This document shows positions 12,205 through 21,153 of a stretch of DNA of 64,000 nt, one piece after another; the stretch's first letter is position 1, and the number at the start of each line of letters is the position of its first letter. A model generated the notes under the pieces. That model did not search any database. It was given only the letters and a program-made list of their open reading frames with translations, and was not told where the DNA came from. The position numbers were made by a program, and so were the translations under genes. The stretch covers positions 124,001 through 188,000 of the forward strand of contig JAACJG010000005.1 in NCBI GenBank assembly GCA_009917695.1, written 5' to 3'. The stretch comes from Candidatus Rifleibacterium amylolyticum. Lineage in GTDB: Bacteria; Muiribacteriota; Ozemobacteria; Ozemobacterales; Ozemobacteraceae.

Positions 12205-13905
12205 CTACTGCCTCATGCTGCCGCCTGCGAGAACAAATATGACAAGAAGCAGGATAGGCAAAATGACCGCAAACAGAAAGGGCAGAAACACCAGCAGACA
12301 CCCAACTCCCCGTAGAGAATTTTCCTTGTGGTTCCACCCAATGATGGTCGCAATCAGCGAGAAGCCGTAGAGCACGAGGAACCGGTCGAGGCCCATGGAA
12401 ATCCCATAGGGAAATGCATACCTTGAAGTACTGATATATGCCCACCAGGAAAAGCCGGCAAGGCTGACTCCGGCTGCACTCCATGCGTTTCCAGGTTTGC
12501 CCTTGACGGACAGTCCCAGGGCGAATAAGCCGCAGACAGACGCGATAATGAAAACGACGACAGGATAAGTAAGACTCAGACTGCCGACATGAAAAGCGGT
12601 GTGAGCGCCATTCTCTTCAAGGAGTTTTCGAGCTTCTGAACGTGCCGAGTCAATCTGGATTGCAGAAAGGACTTTGTCCATTGGAGTCTCACCAGCCCGG
12701 TTTTTCGCATTTGGCTCTGCTCCAGCCGTGAGAAGAAGTTTGATATGTGCGGTATTGCAATGATCGGCGGCATGATGGAGGGGTGTGTTTCCGTCCTTAT
12801 CGGTTGCCGTGACCGTCGCGCCCCGTTGGATAAGCATCTCCACCAGCGAACTCCCGGCACGCAACTCGGTAAGTTGAAGAAGAAGGGTGGCTTTTTTCGA
12901 ATAGTCGTCTTCGCTGGTAATATCGACAGAAAGGCCTCGTGCGGCGAGGAAATCGAGTAACTTGCTGAATTCAGCAAATCTGATTTTTTCCTCTTGAGCC
13001 TGGCCGGACAAGAAGAAGTCCCTATTCAGGAGAATAGTTTGCGAGGCATCGAGATGCGCTCCCAGAGAAAGAAATAATTCGGCCATCTCAACATCAACAG
13101 AGTTCAGCGATCGAGTGAGATTGTCCTGAAGCTGTTTCTGGCGTTGGTTCGGATCAACCGACTTCATGGTTGATTCATCAAGGAGTTTTGTTAGAATAAG
13201 CGTCCCGGCCAGTCGTCTTTCGATTTCCTGAGTAGTGATCTGTCGATTCCAGAAGGGGGTGGAGTCGTGATGATAGTTTTTGATCAGGGTCTGGCGAATC
13301 TCCAGAATATCGTCGATCTGTCGCCCGAAATCGAATGAGACATGTTCGTTCTTCAGGATCGGGGTCAGAGAAGCACCGTAAGACCGGAGCAGTTCGATCA
13401 TCGGAAATTCGTTTTCGATAAGGGTGACATGATAAGGCGACAGGTGGTGATTGCCTGCGAAGAAGTCAGGGTCAGCCTTTGCCTCAAGTAGGGAAGATAC
13501 CTTACGAACATCTCCGTTTGTCACAGCCCAGGCCAGGAAAGGCCAGCCACCATATTTGCAGGAATTGTTCGTTTTACCGCCGTGTTGCAGTAGAAGCTCA
13601 AGGATTTCCGAATCGGTGGCATTTCTTATTGAGATCAGAATCAGCAAACCATCGCTGTAATTCGGATCGGCTCCCTGGAGCAGAAGTTCTTGTACTCGTG
13701 CTCTATTCTTTCCCCAGACCGCGTTGAAAAGATCAAAATCGAGCCGATGATCCTTGACCTGGGCCTGCCCGATACTCCCGAAAAGCAGACAGGCGATCAG
13801 GAGGGCAGCATAGACCAGACTGCGTGAAAGTATTGTCGGAAGAGCGTTTCCGATGGTTCGCGCTTTCTGACCAACGTCATAAGAAATCAACGGTTTTTCG
13901 GTCAT
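12205..13905 (-). CDS. Ankyrin-repeat membrane protein
   Basis: 566 residues. A hydrophobic segment near residues 29-47 (signal peptide or anchor) precedes ankyrin-like repeats in two blocks: about 58-180 (RVQELLLQGADPN, EILELLLQHGG, MIELLRSYGA) and about 345-425 (LVEMLIQRGATV, then the canonical GNTPLHHAADHCNTAHIK). The C-terminal 120 residues are strongly hydrophobic with about four helices, ending in a short polar tail. It is probably an envelope protein using ankyrin repeats for protein contacts; the partner is unknown. GGAGG lies 7 bases before the ATG. No operon partner: the methyltransferase downstream is 200 bases away. Confidence 0.85.
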   Translation of the reverse strand: MTEKPLISYDVGQKARTIGNALPTILSRSLVYAALLIACLLFGSIGQAQVKDHRLDFDLFNAVWGKNRARVQELLLQGADPNYSDGLLILISIRNATDSEILELLLQHGGKTNNSCKYGGWPFLAWAVTNGDVRKVSSLLEAKADPDFFAGNHHLSPYHVTLIENEFPMIELLRSYGASLTPILKNEHVSFDFGRQIDDILEIRQTLIKNYHHDSTPFWNRQITTQEIERRLAGTLILTKLLDESTMKSVDPNQRQKQLQDNLTRSLNSVDVEMAELFLSLGAHLDASQTILLNRDFFLSGQAQEEKIRFAEFSKLLDFLAARGLSVDITSEDDYSKKATLLLQLTELRAGSSLVEMLIQRGATVTATDKDGNTPLHHAADHCNTAHIKLLLTAGAEPNAKNRAGETPMDKVLSAIQIDSARSEARKLLEENGAHTAFHVGSLSLTYPVVVFIIASVCGLFALGLSVKGKPGNAWSAAGVSLAGFSWWAYISTSRYAFPYGISMGLDRFLVLYGFSLIATIIGWNHKENSLRGVGCLLVFLPFLFAVILPILLLVIFVLAGGSMRQ

Positions 13906-14411
13906 TTTAGCTTCCTCCGTTCATCAGGTCTAACCCTGAAAGATCTTCAATTTGCCTCTGCCTTTCAGGCGCCCTTCTAATGGTTAAGTATCATGAAGAT
14001 ACTGAATTCAGCATTAGCAACTGACCTTATGCGCATTCTGCCTGAGTTCATGAGACCAGATACAGAATATCATTATCAGTGGCAAGATTTATTATGACAC
14101 AAATTGATTGGTAACTGACGATTGCCACGGTAATTTTTTGCGATTTTCAACTTTTGTGGCGGTAGAATTCCTATCTGACCAGCCGGGATTTTTTTCAGGT
14201 TCTGTATAGACGTTGCACTGAGAGGAAATGAGATGACTCAAAGCAGACACAGCTTTTTTCGCCGAAATGAGATACAGATTTGACAACTTCACGTCCAGGG
14301 CACGGAGTTTTTGGATTTTGTTTTTGGCCGAGGATTACTGGCTGGATCGGTTGTTTTTAAAAAGCGTGGTTTTGTGATAAGGTGACAAAAAGGGAAAGAG
14401 GGTGAGAAGAT
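13906..14411. other. 506-base gene-free stretch
   Basis: Between divergent genes at 13905 (minus) and 14412 (plus). I see no convincing coding frame or repeat. A TAGAAT hexamer at 14163-14168 lies about 250 bases before the plus-strand gene but has no good -35 partner. A small inverted repeat, AGTATC-ATGAA-GATACT, lies around 13988. It probably holds the promoters of both genes. Confidence 0.4.
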
Positions 14412-16721
14412 ATGTTTGCAAAAGTTATGCAACTGGCTCTTATTGTTACATTATGCATATTCTCCGCAGTCGCTCTTAAGCTGGCGACACCTAAGCTGGC
14501 GAATGGCGGCATAAACATCTTCTGGGTCGAAATTGCTTTTTTCGTCGTCACTTTTCTGATCTCGCGGCTGGTCAGAATGCTTTCTGGCAAACAGCATGCG
14601 ATGGTTCGCTCGCTCTATTTCGAGTATGTCTTGTCAATCACCTACTTTGTCTTCAGCTTATTTACCTTGTCTGTGTGGGCACATCTGAATTTTGTCATAC
14701 TCTTTGTCATGCTCTTTTTATGGCATTCAAAGGTGCTCAATGGCAACAACATACTGGTTTTCATATTGCTGGCTTCGTTCAACGCGATGGTGCGCTGGGA
14801 AAGACCATTGTATCTGCTTCTGGTAACACCTGCCGCCTATATGCTCTCACTTCTTCTCGGAGTCGCAATGAGTAACGGGCCTGCCAGCGCTCTGGCATTT
14901 CTTTTTCCAGATGACAATAAGGTTATGGATGAAAAAGAGCGCGAAAGCCATCTAAAGTGGTGGTATTTCCTGCTTAATATCAAGTTTTTCGTCGATGCAA
15001 ACTATGATATGAACCTCGAAGACGTTGAAGTCCGCAAGATCGAGAGGGCAGACCGCAACAGCATACATGATACCGCCTTTTTGCAGCTGCAGTCGCCGGC
15101 CATGCTTTCTGAATCGCTGTCGAAGATCAAACGCCGTGACGGCATGTTTTCTTATGACAAATTTCTCAAGCGTGCGAACACTGTATTCAGCAAAATTTAC
15201 AATGCCATGTACACTGGCAATATTGGAGAGATCGAGCATCTCGTCTCGGATGCTCTCTATGCGCAATTCAAATACAGGGTGAGCGAAGCCGGCAAATATA
15301 AGACCAGATTCATTTCGGTTGAGCTGTTGATCAATGATCTGCAGATTGCCCAGGTTAATCTCGACAACAACTTCGATGTTCTGCATCTGTTCGCCAGAGC
15401 CGTTTCACGCGATTACGAAGCCGGCCCGTCTGAAAAAGACCTGATCGCCGAAGATATCAAAGCTGACAAGAAAAAAATACTCAAAGAAAACGTCATCTGC
15501 GAGTATTGGAGCTTCATTCGCAAGCCCTCGGCAAAAACCCGTGACTGCCCTGGCCTGCTGGAAGGCCAGTGTCCGAACTGCGGCACCCCGATCACAATTG
15601 GGCAGGCAACTGTCTGCCCGAACTGCTCTTCATTCATCAGATCTGGCGAATACGACTGGGTTCTGACCAAAATCACTCCGGCCAGCGCCTGGGTCTATTC
15701 TGAACCTGCTTCTTTGCCAGGCTGGCAGGAAATTATTCAGACCGATCCGAACTTTTCGGCACAGCAGATCGAAGATCGCAGCACCAGCATTTTCTGGCTG
15801 CTGCGGAGCGCTGAAACATCGAAAAACATCAATGGCTTACGACGCTTTGCCACCGAAGAATACTGCAAAGCGCTGGCTTACGAAATCGAGAACGACAGTT
15901 TCGGCAGGTTTTCTTCGCTAGAGGCGGCGGCCTTCGATTCTGCTTCGATAAAGGGAATCAGCCTCGGGAAGGATCTCGATTTCTGCTACGTGTTGATCAT
16001 CTGGAACGCGGTGTTTGCCAACAAAAAATCGACTGCAGCCAAACGGCCGCTTCGTGACGTTCTGGTATTGTCAAGACCGCATAAAGCATCGACCAGAATC
16101 AACAACAGCCTCAGCAGCGTTCACTGTGCCAATTGCGGCGGCCCGCTGGCCTCTTCCTTTGAATCTACCTGTTCTTTCTGTGGCTCGCTGGTGAACGACG
16201 GCAGCGAATGGTTGCTGTGCCGTGTCATTAAAGAAAAGGAGCCCGAATACAGTAATCTGATGGAATCTAACGCTGCAAAGACCGCAAAGACTAAAGTTGC
16301 CGATCCCGCCGATATGCAGGTGTCTACCGAAGTTTCTTCAGCCAACGACGTAATCACCACAACGGCGCAGATATTAATGGCCGACGGAAAAGTCGATGAA
16401 AAAGAGATGGCGATGATCAAGACCATCGCAGCCAGATATTCAATGTCTGAAGAGTCTCTGCAAGGCATACTCGACGCCGTGCGCAACGGACAGGTCTTTG
16501 TTCCGGTGCCGGAAGCACAGTCACCGGCCGCGAAAAGACTGATTCGTGACGCTGCCAGAATGGCATTCGCCGATGAAGAACTCAGCGCCGATGAGAAAGA
16601 TGCCATCATGAACCTTGGTATGCAGCTTGGCTACTCGAAGCTTGATGTTCAGCAGGTTATCAATTCTGAACTGACCGCTCTTAAAAATAGATCTTCGCGG
16701 AATGATCAGGTTCGGGGTTGA
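14412..16721 (+). CDS. Membrane protein with Tim44-like, zinc-ribbon and TerB domains
   Basis: 769 residues with an unusual order: about five N-terminal membrane helices (1-165), a Tim44-like domain (about 243-350, FSYDKFLKRANTVFSKIYNA), a zinc ribbon (CPNCGTPI ... CPNCSSFI, about 393-415), a second Tim44-like segment (about 450-560), a second zinc ribbon (CANCGGPL ... CSFCGSLV, about 573-595), and a C-terminal TerB-like helical domain (about 640-765, with acidic DGKVDEKE and DEELSADEKD segments that could bind metal). Tim44-like domains bind lipid or membrane proteins, and TerB links to stress and metal responses. I infer a membrane-tethered scaffold or stress sensor. GGGTGAGAAG precedes the ATG. 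The next gene starts about 60 bases later in the same direction. Confidence 0.8.
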   Translation: MFAKVMQLALIVTLCIFSAVALKLATPKLANGGINIFWVEIAFFVVTFLISRLVRMLSGKQHAMVRSLYFEYVLSITYFVFSLFTLSVWAHLNFVILFVMLFLWHSKVLNGNNILVFILLASFNAMVRWERPLYLLLVTPAAYMLSLLLGVAMSNGPASALAFLFPDDNKVMDEKERESHLKWWYFLLNIKFFVDANYDMNLEDVEVRKIERADRNSIHDTAFLQLQSPAMLSESLSKIKRRDGMFSYDKFLKRANTVFSKIYNAMYTGNIGEIEHLVSDALYAQFKYRVSEAGKYKTRFISVELLINDLQIAQVNLDNNFDVLHLFARAVSRDYEAGPSEKDLIAEDIKADKKKILKENVICEYWSFIRKPSAKTRDCPGLLEGQCPNCGTPITIGQATVCPNCSSFIRSGEYDWVLTKITPASAWVYSEPASLPGWQEIIQTDPNFSAQQIEDRSTSIFWLLRSAETSKNINGLRRFATEEYCKALAYEIENDSFGRFSSLEAAAFDSASIKGISLGKDLDFCYVLIIWNAVFANKKSTAAKRPLRDVLVLSRPHKASTRINNSLSSVHCANCGGPLASSFESTCSFCGSLVNDGSEWLLCRVIKEKEPEYSNLMESNAAKTAKTKVADPADMQVSTEVSSANDVITTTAQILMADGKVDEKEMAMIKTIAARYSMSEESLQGILDAVRNGQVFVPVPEAQSPAAKRLIRDAARMAFADEELSADEKDAIMNLGMQLGYSKLDVQQVINSELTALKNRSSRNDQVRG

Positions 16722-16784
16722 CAGTTTTAATGGGGGTTGCTAGCATGCAGGCAATTGAGATATCACCGCACAAGGAGAAGGAAT

Positions 16785-18023
16785 ATGGCAATAGTTCGAC
16801 CATTCAAGGGGCTCAGGCCACCCAAAGACATCGCAGCAAAAGTTGCATCGTTTCCCTATGACGTGCTCAATTCAGAAGAAGCTCGCGAACTGGCGAAAGA
16901 CAATCCGCAGTCATTTCTTCACATCAACAAGCCTGAAATCGACCTCGACCCCGGCATAAACCTTTACGATCAGCAGGTTTATGACAAAGCCGTCGCCAAT
17001 TTCAAAATGTTTCAGGACAAGGGCTGGCTGGTTCGCGACGCCGGTGACTATTTTTACATCTACAAGCAGGTGATGAATGGTCGTTCGCAGATCGGCCTGA
17101 TGTGCTGCTGCAGCGCCCAAGAATACTGGGATGGCAAAATCAAGCGCCACGAATTCACCCGTAAAGACAAAGAAGAAGACCGACTCAAACACGTCGATCT
17201 GACCAACTGCAACGCCGGCCCGGTTTTTCTGACTTACCCGGCACGCGACAGCATCAACACCCTTATCGATGAAATCGTTAAAACGAAACCCGAAGTCGAT
17301 TTTACCTCTGAAGACGGAATTGGCCACGTTCTCTGGGTAGTCAAAGATGCCGAATGGGCTAAAAAAATCACAGCTGAATTCGCCAGAATCCCGGCACTTT
17401 ATGTTGCCGACGGCCATCATCGCACCCAGGCAGCCGCGCGCATAGCCAAAGTGCGCAGCGAGAAGAATCCGAATCATACCGGAAATGAAGAATACAATTT
17501 CTTCATGTCGGTAGTTTTTCCGCACAATCATCTGATGATAATGGATTACAACCGCGCCGTGCATGATCTGAACGGCCTGAGCGAAGCTGAATTCATCAAG
17601 AAGGTCGAAGAAAAGTTTACCGTCGAAAAACAGGATTACAAAAAGCCGACCGCGGCGAACACTTTCGGCATGTATCTCAAGGGTACCTGGTATAAACTCA
17701 CCGCCAAACCCGGCTCATTTGACAGCAAAGACCCGGTTGCCAGCCTCGACGTTTCGATCATGCAGAATAATCTGCTCGCCCCGATTCTTGGCATCGGTGA
17801 TCCGCGCACCGACAAGCGCATCGACTTCATCGGCGGCATCAGAGGAATCAAGGAACTCGAAAAAATAGTAGATAACGGCAAATTCGTGGTGTCTTTCTCG
17901 ATGTTCCCGACTTCGATCGAGCAGCTCATGAAAATCGCCGACAGCGGCGAGGTAATGCCGCCCAAATCAACCTGGTTCGAGCCCAAGCTGCGCTCGGGCA
18001 TGGTTATTCACACTTTGGACTGA
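16785..18023 (+). CDS. DUF1015 family protein
   Basis: 412 residues, normal for DUF1015. Recognised by the N-terminal RPFKGLRPPKDIAAKVASFPYDV and by ALYVADGHHRTQAAARIA in the middle, the family's most conserved block (Asp-Gly-His-His-Arg), which resembles ParB-type nucleotide sites. The family is widespread and cytosolic with no role I can state firmly; in many genomes it occurs near serine or amino acid metabolism. The start at 16785 is taken because AAGGAGAAGG lies just upstream; an ATG 48 bases earlier has no such site. A hairpin terminator follows at 18041. It is followed, from a separate promoter, by the ferredoxin/pyridoxal kinase cluster. Confidence 0.9.
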   Translation: MAIVRPFKGLRPPKDIAAKVASFPYDVLNSEEARELAKDNPQSFLHINKPEIDLDPGINLYDQQVYDKAVANFKMFQDKGWLVRDAGDYFYIYKQVMNGRSQIGLMCCCSAQEYWDGKIKRHEFTRKDKEEDRLKHVDLTNCNAGPVFLTYPARDSINTLIDEIVKTKPEVDFTSEDGIGHVLWVVKDAEWAKKITAEFARIPALYVADGHHRTQAAARIAKVRSEKNPNHTGNEEYNFFMSVVFPHNHLMIMDYNRAVHDLNGLSEAEFIKKVEEKFTVEKQDYKKPTAANTFGMYLKGTWYKLTAKPGSFDSKDPVASLDVSIMQNNLLAPILGIGDPRTDKRIDFIGGIRGIKELEKIVDNGKFVVSFSMFPTSIEQLMKIADSGEVMPPKSTWFEPKLRSGMVIHTLD

Positions 18024-18040
18024 AAGCGCTTATCGCAATA

Positions 18041-18076
18041 AAAAGCCGTTGCCGTCAGGCAGCGGCTTTTATTTTG
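18041..18076 (+). terminator. Intrinsic terminator after the DUF1015 gene
   Basis: Stem AAAAGCCGTTGCC with GGCAGCGGCTTTT (one G-T pair), 4-base loop, then ATTTTG. The A-run before and T-run after would let it work in both directions. It separates the DUF1015 gene from the ferredoxin gene. Confidence 0.85.
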
Positions 18077-18117
18077 CCGAGCGGAAATTCGTTATTAATT
18101 TTTCTGCGCTTTTGCGG

Positions 18118-18123
18118 TAGAAT
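18118..18123 (+). promoter_or_regulatory. Possible -10 element of the ferredoxin operon
   Basis: TAGAAT in the 85 bases between the terminator and the ferredoxin ATG at 18157; a GATAAT follows at 18135-18140 but is too close to the ribosome site CGGAG to leave a leader. No strong -35 is seen. Low confidence. Confidence 0.3.
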
Positions 18124-18156
18124 AATGAGATAAAGATAATAAACGGAGATACAAAC

Positions 18157-18342
18157 ATGAAAGCATTTGTCGACCATGATATCTGCATCGGCTGCGGCCA
18201 GTGCGAAATGATCTGCCCGGAAGTCTTCAAACTCAACGATGGCAAGGCGACCGTCATTCAAAAGCCGGTTGCCCCGGAAAACGAAGCCAAAGCCGACGAA
18301 GCAGCGAAAAACTGCCCGGTTGCCGCGATCTCGTTGAGCTGA
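18157..18342 (+). CDS. Single-cluster [4Fe-4S] ferredoxin
   Basis: 61 residues. CIGCGQCEMICP provides Cys10, Cys13 and Cys16 as cluster ligands (Cys20 is extra, as in Thermotoga-type ferredoxins), and CPVAAIS near the end provides Cys53. The length and single motif pair fit a monocluster electron carrier in the cytosol. CGGAG lies 9 bases before the start. The stop TGA shares its last base with the ATG of the pyridoxal kinase (TGATG), so the two are translationally coupled. Its redox partner is not evident from the neighbours. Confidence 0.93.
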   Translation: MKAFVDHDICIGCGQCEMICPEVFKLNDGKATVIQKPVAPENEAKADEAAKNCPVAAISLS

Positions 18343-19220
18343 TGTTCACGCCGATCAAACGCATCGCCGCTATTCATGACCTTTCAGGCTACGGCAAGGT
18401 CTCTCTTACGGCTATCATACCGATTCTTTCGGCAATGGGCTTTCAGGTCTGCCCACTGCCAACGGCGGTTCTCTCTTCGAACACCGAATTTTCCGGATTC
18501 AAGCTGGTTGATCTCACCGATCACATGCGCGATTTCATCGAACACTGGAAATCGCTGAATCTCGAGTTCAATGCCATTTACAGTGGTTTTCTCGGCTCGC
18601 ATCGGCAGATCGAAATCGTCGAAAATTTTATCGAACATTTCTGGCGCCCGGAACAACTGGTTATTATCGACCCGGTTCTCGGCGATGACGGTCGCCTTTA
18701 CGACTCAATGACACCCGACATGGTCAGTCAGATGAAGCGGTTGATAGCGCGCGCTGACATCATAACCCCTAACCTGACCGAAGCCTGTGCTCTGCTCGAC
18801 CTTGAATACAATGAAAAGCTGGATGAAGCTGCCCTGAAAAATCTTCTGAAATCACTCAGCGGCGTTGGACCGAAAATAGTCATCATCACCAACGTCCATA
18901 AATCAGACAAAAAGAAGCAGACCTTTGTCTATGCCTACAACCAGCGTGACCGCCGCACCTGGAAGGTCCAGTGCGACTACGTTCCGGCCAACTACCCTGG
19001 CACCGGCGATGCCTTTACCAGTGTTCTCACCGGCTGCCTGATGCAGGGCGACAGTCTGCCGATGGCACTCGACCGCGCTGTGCAATTTATTTCTACTGCG
19101 GTTAGAGCAACTTATGGCCATGCCCACGACCCACGCGGTGGCATCTTTCTCGAAAGAGTGCTGCCAAATCTGAGTGCGCCATTCAGACCAAGCAGTTTCG
19201 AACTGCTCGAACAGGAGTAA
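18342..19220 (+). CDS. pdxY: Pyridoxal/pyridoxine kinase (PfkB-like)
   Basis: 292 residues, normal for PdxK/PdxY. Seen: AIHDLSGYGKVSLTAIIPIL at the N-terminus, PLPTAVLSSNTEF (substrate pocket), DPVLGDDGRLYD (conserved in the family), TPNLTEACALLD, and the anion-hole/catalytic motif NYPGTGDAFTSV with the catalytic Asp. It phosphorylates B6 vitamers with ATP in the salvage route to pyridoxal phosphate. The start overlaps the ferredoxin stop by one base; longer frames upstream would run through the ferredoxin. It is followed after 4 bases by the HAD gene. The symbol is by family resemblance; PdxK is the alternative. Confidence 0.88.
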   Translation: MFTPIKRIAAIHDLSGYGKVSLTAIIPILSAMGFQVCPLPTAVLSSNTEFSGFKLVDLTDHMRDFIEHWKSLNLEFNAIYSGFLGSHRQIEIVENFIEHFWRPEQLVIIDPVLGDDGRLYDSMTPDMVSQMKRLIARADIITPNLTEACALLDLEYNEKLDEAALKNLLKSLSGVGPKIVIITNVHKSDKKKQTFVYAYNQRDRRTWKVQCDYVPANYPGTGDAFTSVLTGCLMQGDSLPMALDRAVQFISTAVRATYGHAHDPRGGIFLERVLPNLSAPFRPSSFELLEQE

Positions 19221-19224
19221 ACTG

Positions 19225-20049
19225 ATGCGTCCCGCCATGGTTCTTACCGACCTCGACGGCACTTTTCTCAGCTCCGATCGCAGCATCGGCGCCGACAACC
19301 TTGCGACTCTGCATGCCCTTGGCGAAATGGGCATAGTCAGAGTAGCAGCCACTGGCCGCAGTCTTCATTCGGCCCGCATGGTAATTGGCAGCAACCTGCC
19401 CTTCGACTATCTGATATTTTCGACCGGGGCCGGCATTTGTCACTATGCCGACAGCCGCATCATTCATAAACGGGCATTGGCAAAAACCGATATACACGCG
19501 GTCGCCAATTTTTTTATCGACTGCCAGCTCGATTTTTCTATTCATCAGCCGATTCCCGAGACGCATCGCTTTCACTGGTATGCCTCGCCCAGACCGACTT
19601 CTGACCTTCAGGCGCGTCTTGAATTCTGGGCTGAGTTTGCCAGCCAGGGCGATTATCTCGAAATCGAAGAAGCATCCCAGCTTCTCGCAATCAGTCTCGA
19701 TGCCCGTGAAATCATCGAGCAGCTGCAGCAGCGTTTCGCACATCTGAGCATTATCAGAACCACTTCACCAATCGATGACCGTCACACATGGATCGAAGTT
19801 TTTCCACCGGGCGCCTCAAAGGGAACCGCGGCAGAGCTGCTCTGCCAAAGTCTGAACATCGAGCGCGAACGGACCATGAGCATTGGCAACGATTTTAACG
19901 ACCTGGCCATGCTTGAATGGACGGGAACTTCTTATGTTGTTGCCAATGCAGCGCCTGACCTGATTAAACAGTTCCTGCCGGCGCCGGCAAACGATGAACA
20001 GGGCTTTGCCGCCGCCACAAAAAAGTGGATCGAGCAGCTGCAACCATGA
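19225..20049 (+). CDS. HAD-superfamily phosphatase (Cof type)
   Basis: 274 residues. Motif I is TDLDGTFLSSD (nucleophile and acid Asp pair), motif II is in the AATGRS segment, and motif IV is GNDFNDLAML, with a cap domain between them, as in Cof-type phosphatases. It probably dephosphorylates a sugar phosphate, a nucleotide or possibly pyridoxal phosphate, given the kinase upstream; that last suggestion is inference. The start follows AGGAG at 19212-19216 and the stop of the kinase by 4 bases. Its own stop overlaps the next start (ATGA). Confidence 0.9.
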   Translation: MRPAMVLTDLDGTFLSSDRSIGADNLATLHALGEMGIVRVAATGRSLHSARMVIGSNLPFDYLIFSTGAGICHYADSRIIHKRALAKTDIHAVANFFIDCQLDFSIHQPIPETHRFHWYASPRPTSDLQARLEFWAEFASQGDYLEIEEASQLLAISLDAREIIEQLQQRFAHLSIIRTTSPIDDRHTWIEVFPPGASKGTAAELLCQSLNIERERTMSIGNDFNDLAMLEWTGTSYVVANAAPDLIKQFLPAPANDEQGFAAATKKWIEQLQP

Positions 20050-20528
20050 TTTATATAGTCCGTGGCGAGATCAATGCCGGCAAAACCAGCTGGATGGCAG
20101 AAGACTTCAAGCGTCACAACGGCGCCGATGGCTTCGTCTGCCGCAAGGTTTTCAGCAAAGGTGAGCATACCGGCTACGATCTCGAACACCTGACAACGGG
20201 CGCGCGCTGCCGATTCATTCGCAAACCAGGGCATTTCCCGCAAGACTGGAACGAAGTCGCCTTTCTCGCAAAAAAATTCAGTTTCTGCGCCGAAGGTTTT
20301 GAGTTTGCAGATGAAATAGCCAGATCTGCCATCAGAAGTGGCTGTCAGCGTTTCTATCTCGACGAAATCGGGCCACTGGAGTTGATGCAGCAGGGTTTTT
20401 ACAACATGCTCTGCCGACTTTTGCAGAATCAACCGGCACAACTGGTCATAGCCATCAGATCGCATCTTGTCGAACCCGTCACCGGGCTGTTTGGCATAAG
20501 CGACTACGAAGAGATAAACATTGTTTAA
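20046..20528 (+). CDS. THEP1-like nucleoside-triphosphatase
   Basis: 160 residues. GEINAGKTSW near the N-terminus is a Walker A P-loop, and YLDEIGPLEL is the Walker B region typical of the NTPase_1/THEP1 family. THEP1 proteins hydrolyse NTPs or act as small kinases, with unknown physiological role. The start is the ATG overlapping the HAD stop. A longer frame beginning 21 bases upstream would lie in the HAD gene and is less likely. It is part of the tight ferredoxin / pyridoxal kinase / HAD / NTPase cluster. Confidence 0.8.
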   Translation: MIYIVRGEINAGKTSWMAEDFKRHNGADGFVCRKVFSKGEHTGYDLEHLTTGARCRFIRKPGHFPQDWNEVAFLAKKFSFCAEGFEFADEIARSAIRSGCQRFYLDEIGPLELMQQGFYNMLCRLLQNQPAQLVIAIRSHLVEPVTGLFGISDYEEINIV

Positions 20529-20560
20529 TCAGCCCTGTTGTCTGTGCCGATAATAATGGC

Positions 20561-21067
20561 ATGGGCTGGCTCTGGAACCAAGTTCACCACATATTCGACG
20601 TCGACGATGGCAGTTTCCCCGAGATCTGCATCTGCGGGCTTTCTGCCAACCAGGTCAGCAATGCTTACCTCTTCATTCGCCAGATTGCCGGCTTCGTCGT
20701 CGGCTCACCGCGCTTTTTCAATCGCGAAACCGGCTGTGAGATGGGCATCGATGAAGTAGAAAACGCAGCAAGACTTGTCTGCGAACAAAAAGCCAGTCCT
20801 TTTCACTTCATGCTACGTAATCTCAAACATGAACCCGGCATAGTTCACGAACTTGGCGTCTTCATCCTCGACAACGCCATTGCGCTCGATTACGAGAAGG
20901 GAGCGCTATGGGGCGAGCGCGAAATCGAGGCACTGCTGCAGATCATACGCAAAATCATGGGCGATGCACCCGGCCCCTTCGTCAGACTCGAAGAAGCGGT
21001 CAGCAACGAAGACCGCCAGCTGCTCAACGACAGTCTCGACCGCCTTGCTTCAGGCACCGATGATTAG
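20561..21067 (+). CDS. Hypothetical protein in the pyridoxal kinase cluster
   Basis: 168 residues of unknown family. Soluble, mixed alpha/beta, with NRETGCEMGIDEVENAARL and a C-terminal acidic helix. No signal peptide or membrane helix. The ATG at 20561 has no good ribosome site, but the frame is open further upstream without another standard start, so the true start is uncertain. It lies 32 bases after the NTPase gene in the same direction and is probably the last gene of that operon. SIS-like or phosphatase-like folds cannot be shown from what I see. Confidence 0.7.
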   Translation: MGWLWNQVHHIFDVDDGSFPEICICGLSANQVSNAYLFIRQIAGFVVGSPRFFNRETGCEMGIDEVENAARLVCEQKASPFHFMLRNLKHEPGIVHELGVFILDNAIALDYEKGALWGEREIEALLQIIRKIMGDAPGPFVRLEEAVSNEDRQLLNDSLDRLASGTDD

Positions 21068-21153
21068 AGGCATTTTGTTCGTTTGAAAAGATAGCTGCAA
21101 TAGTATATTCTGGCATTAGATAACGACAGATTCTGCCGGGATGGTACAACCTA

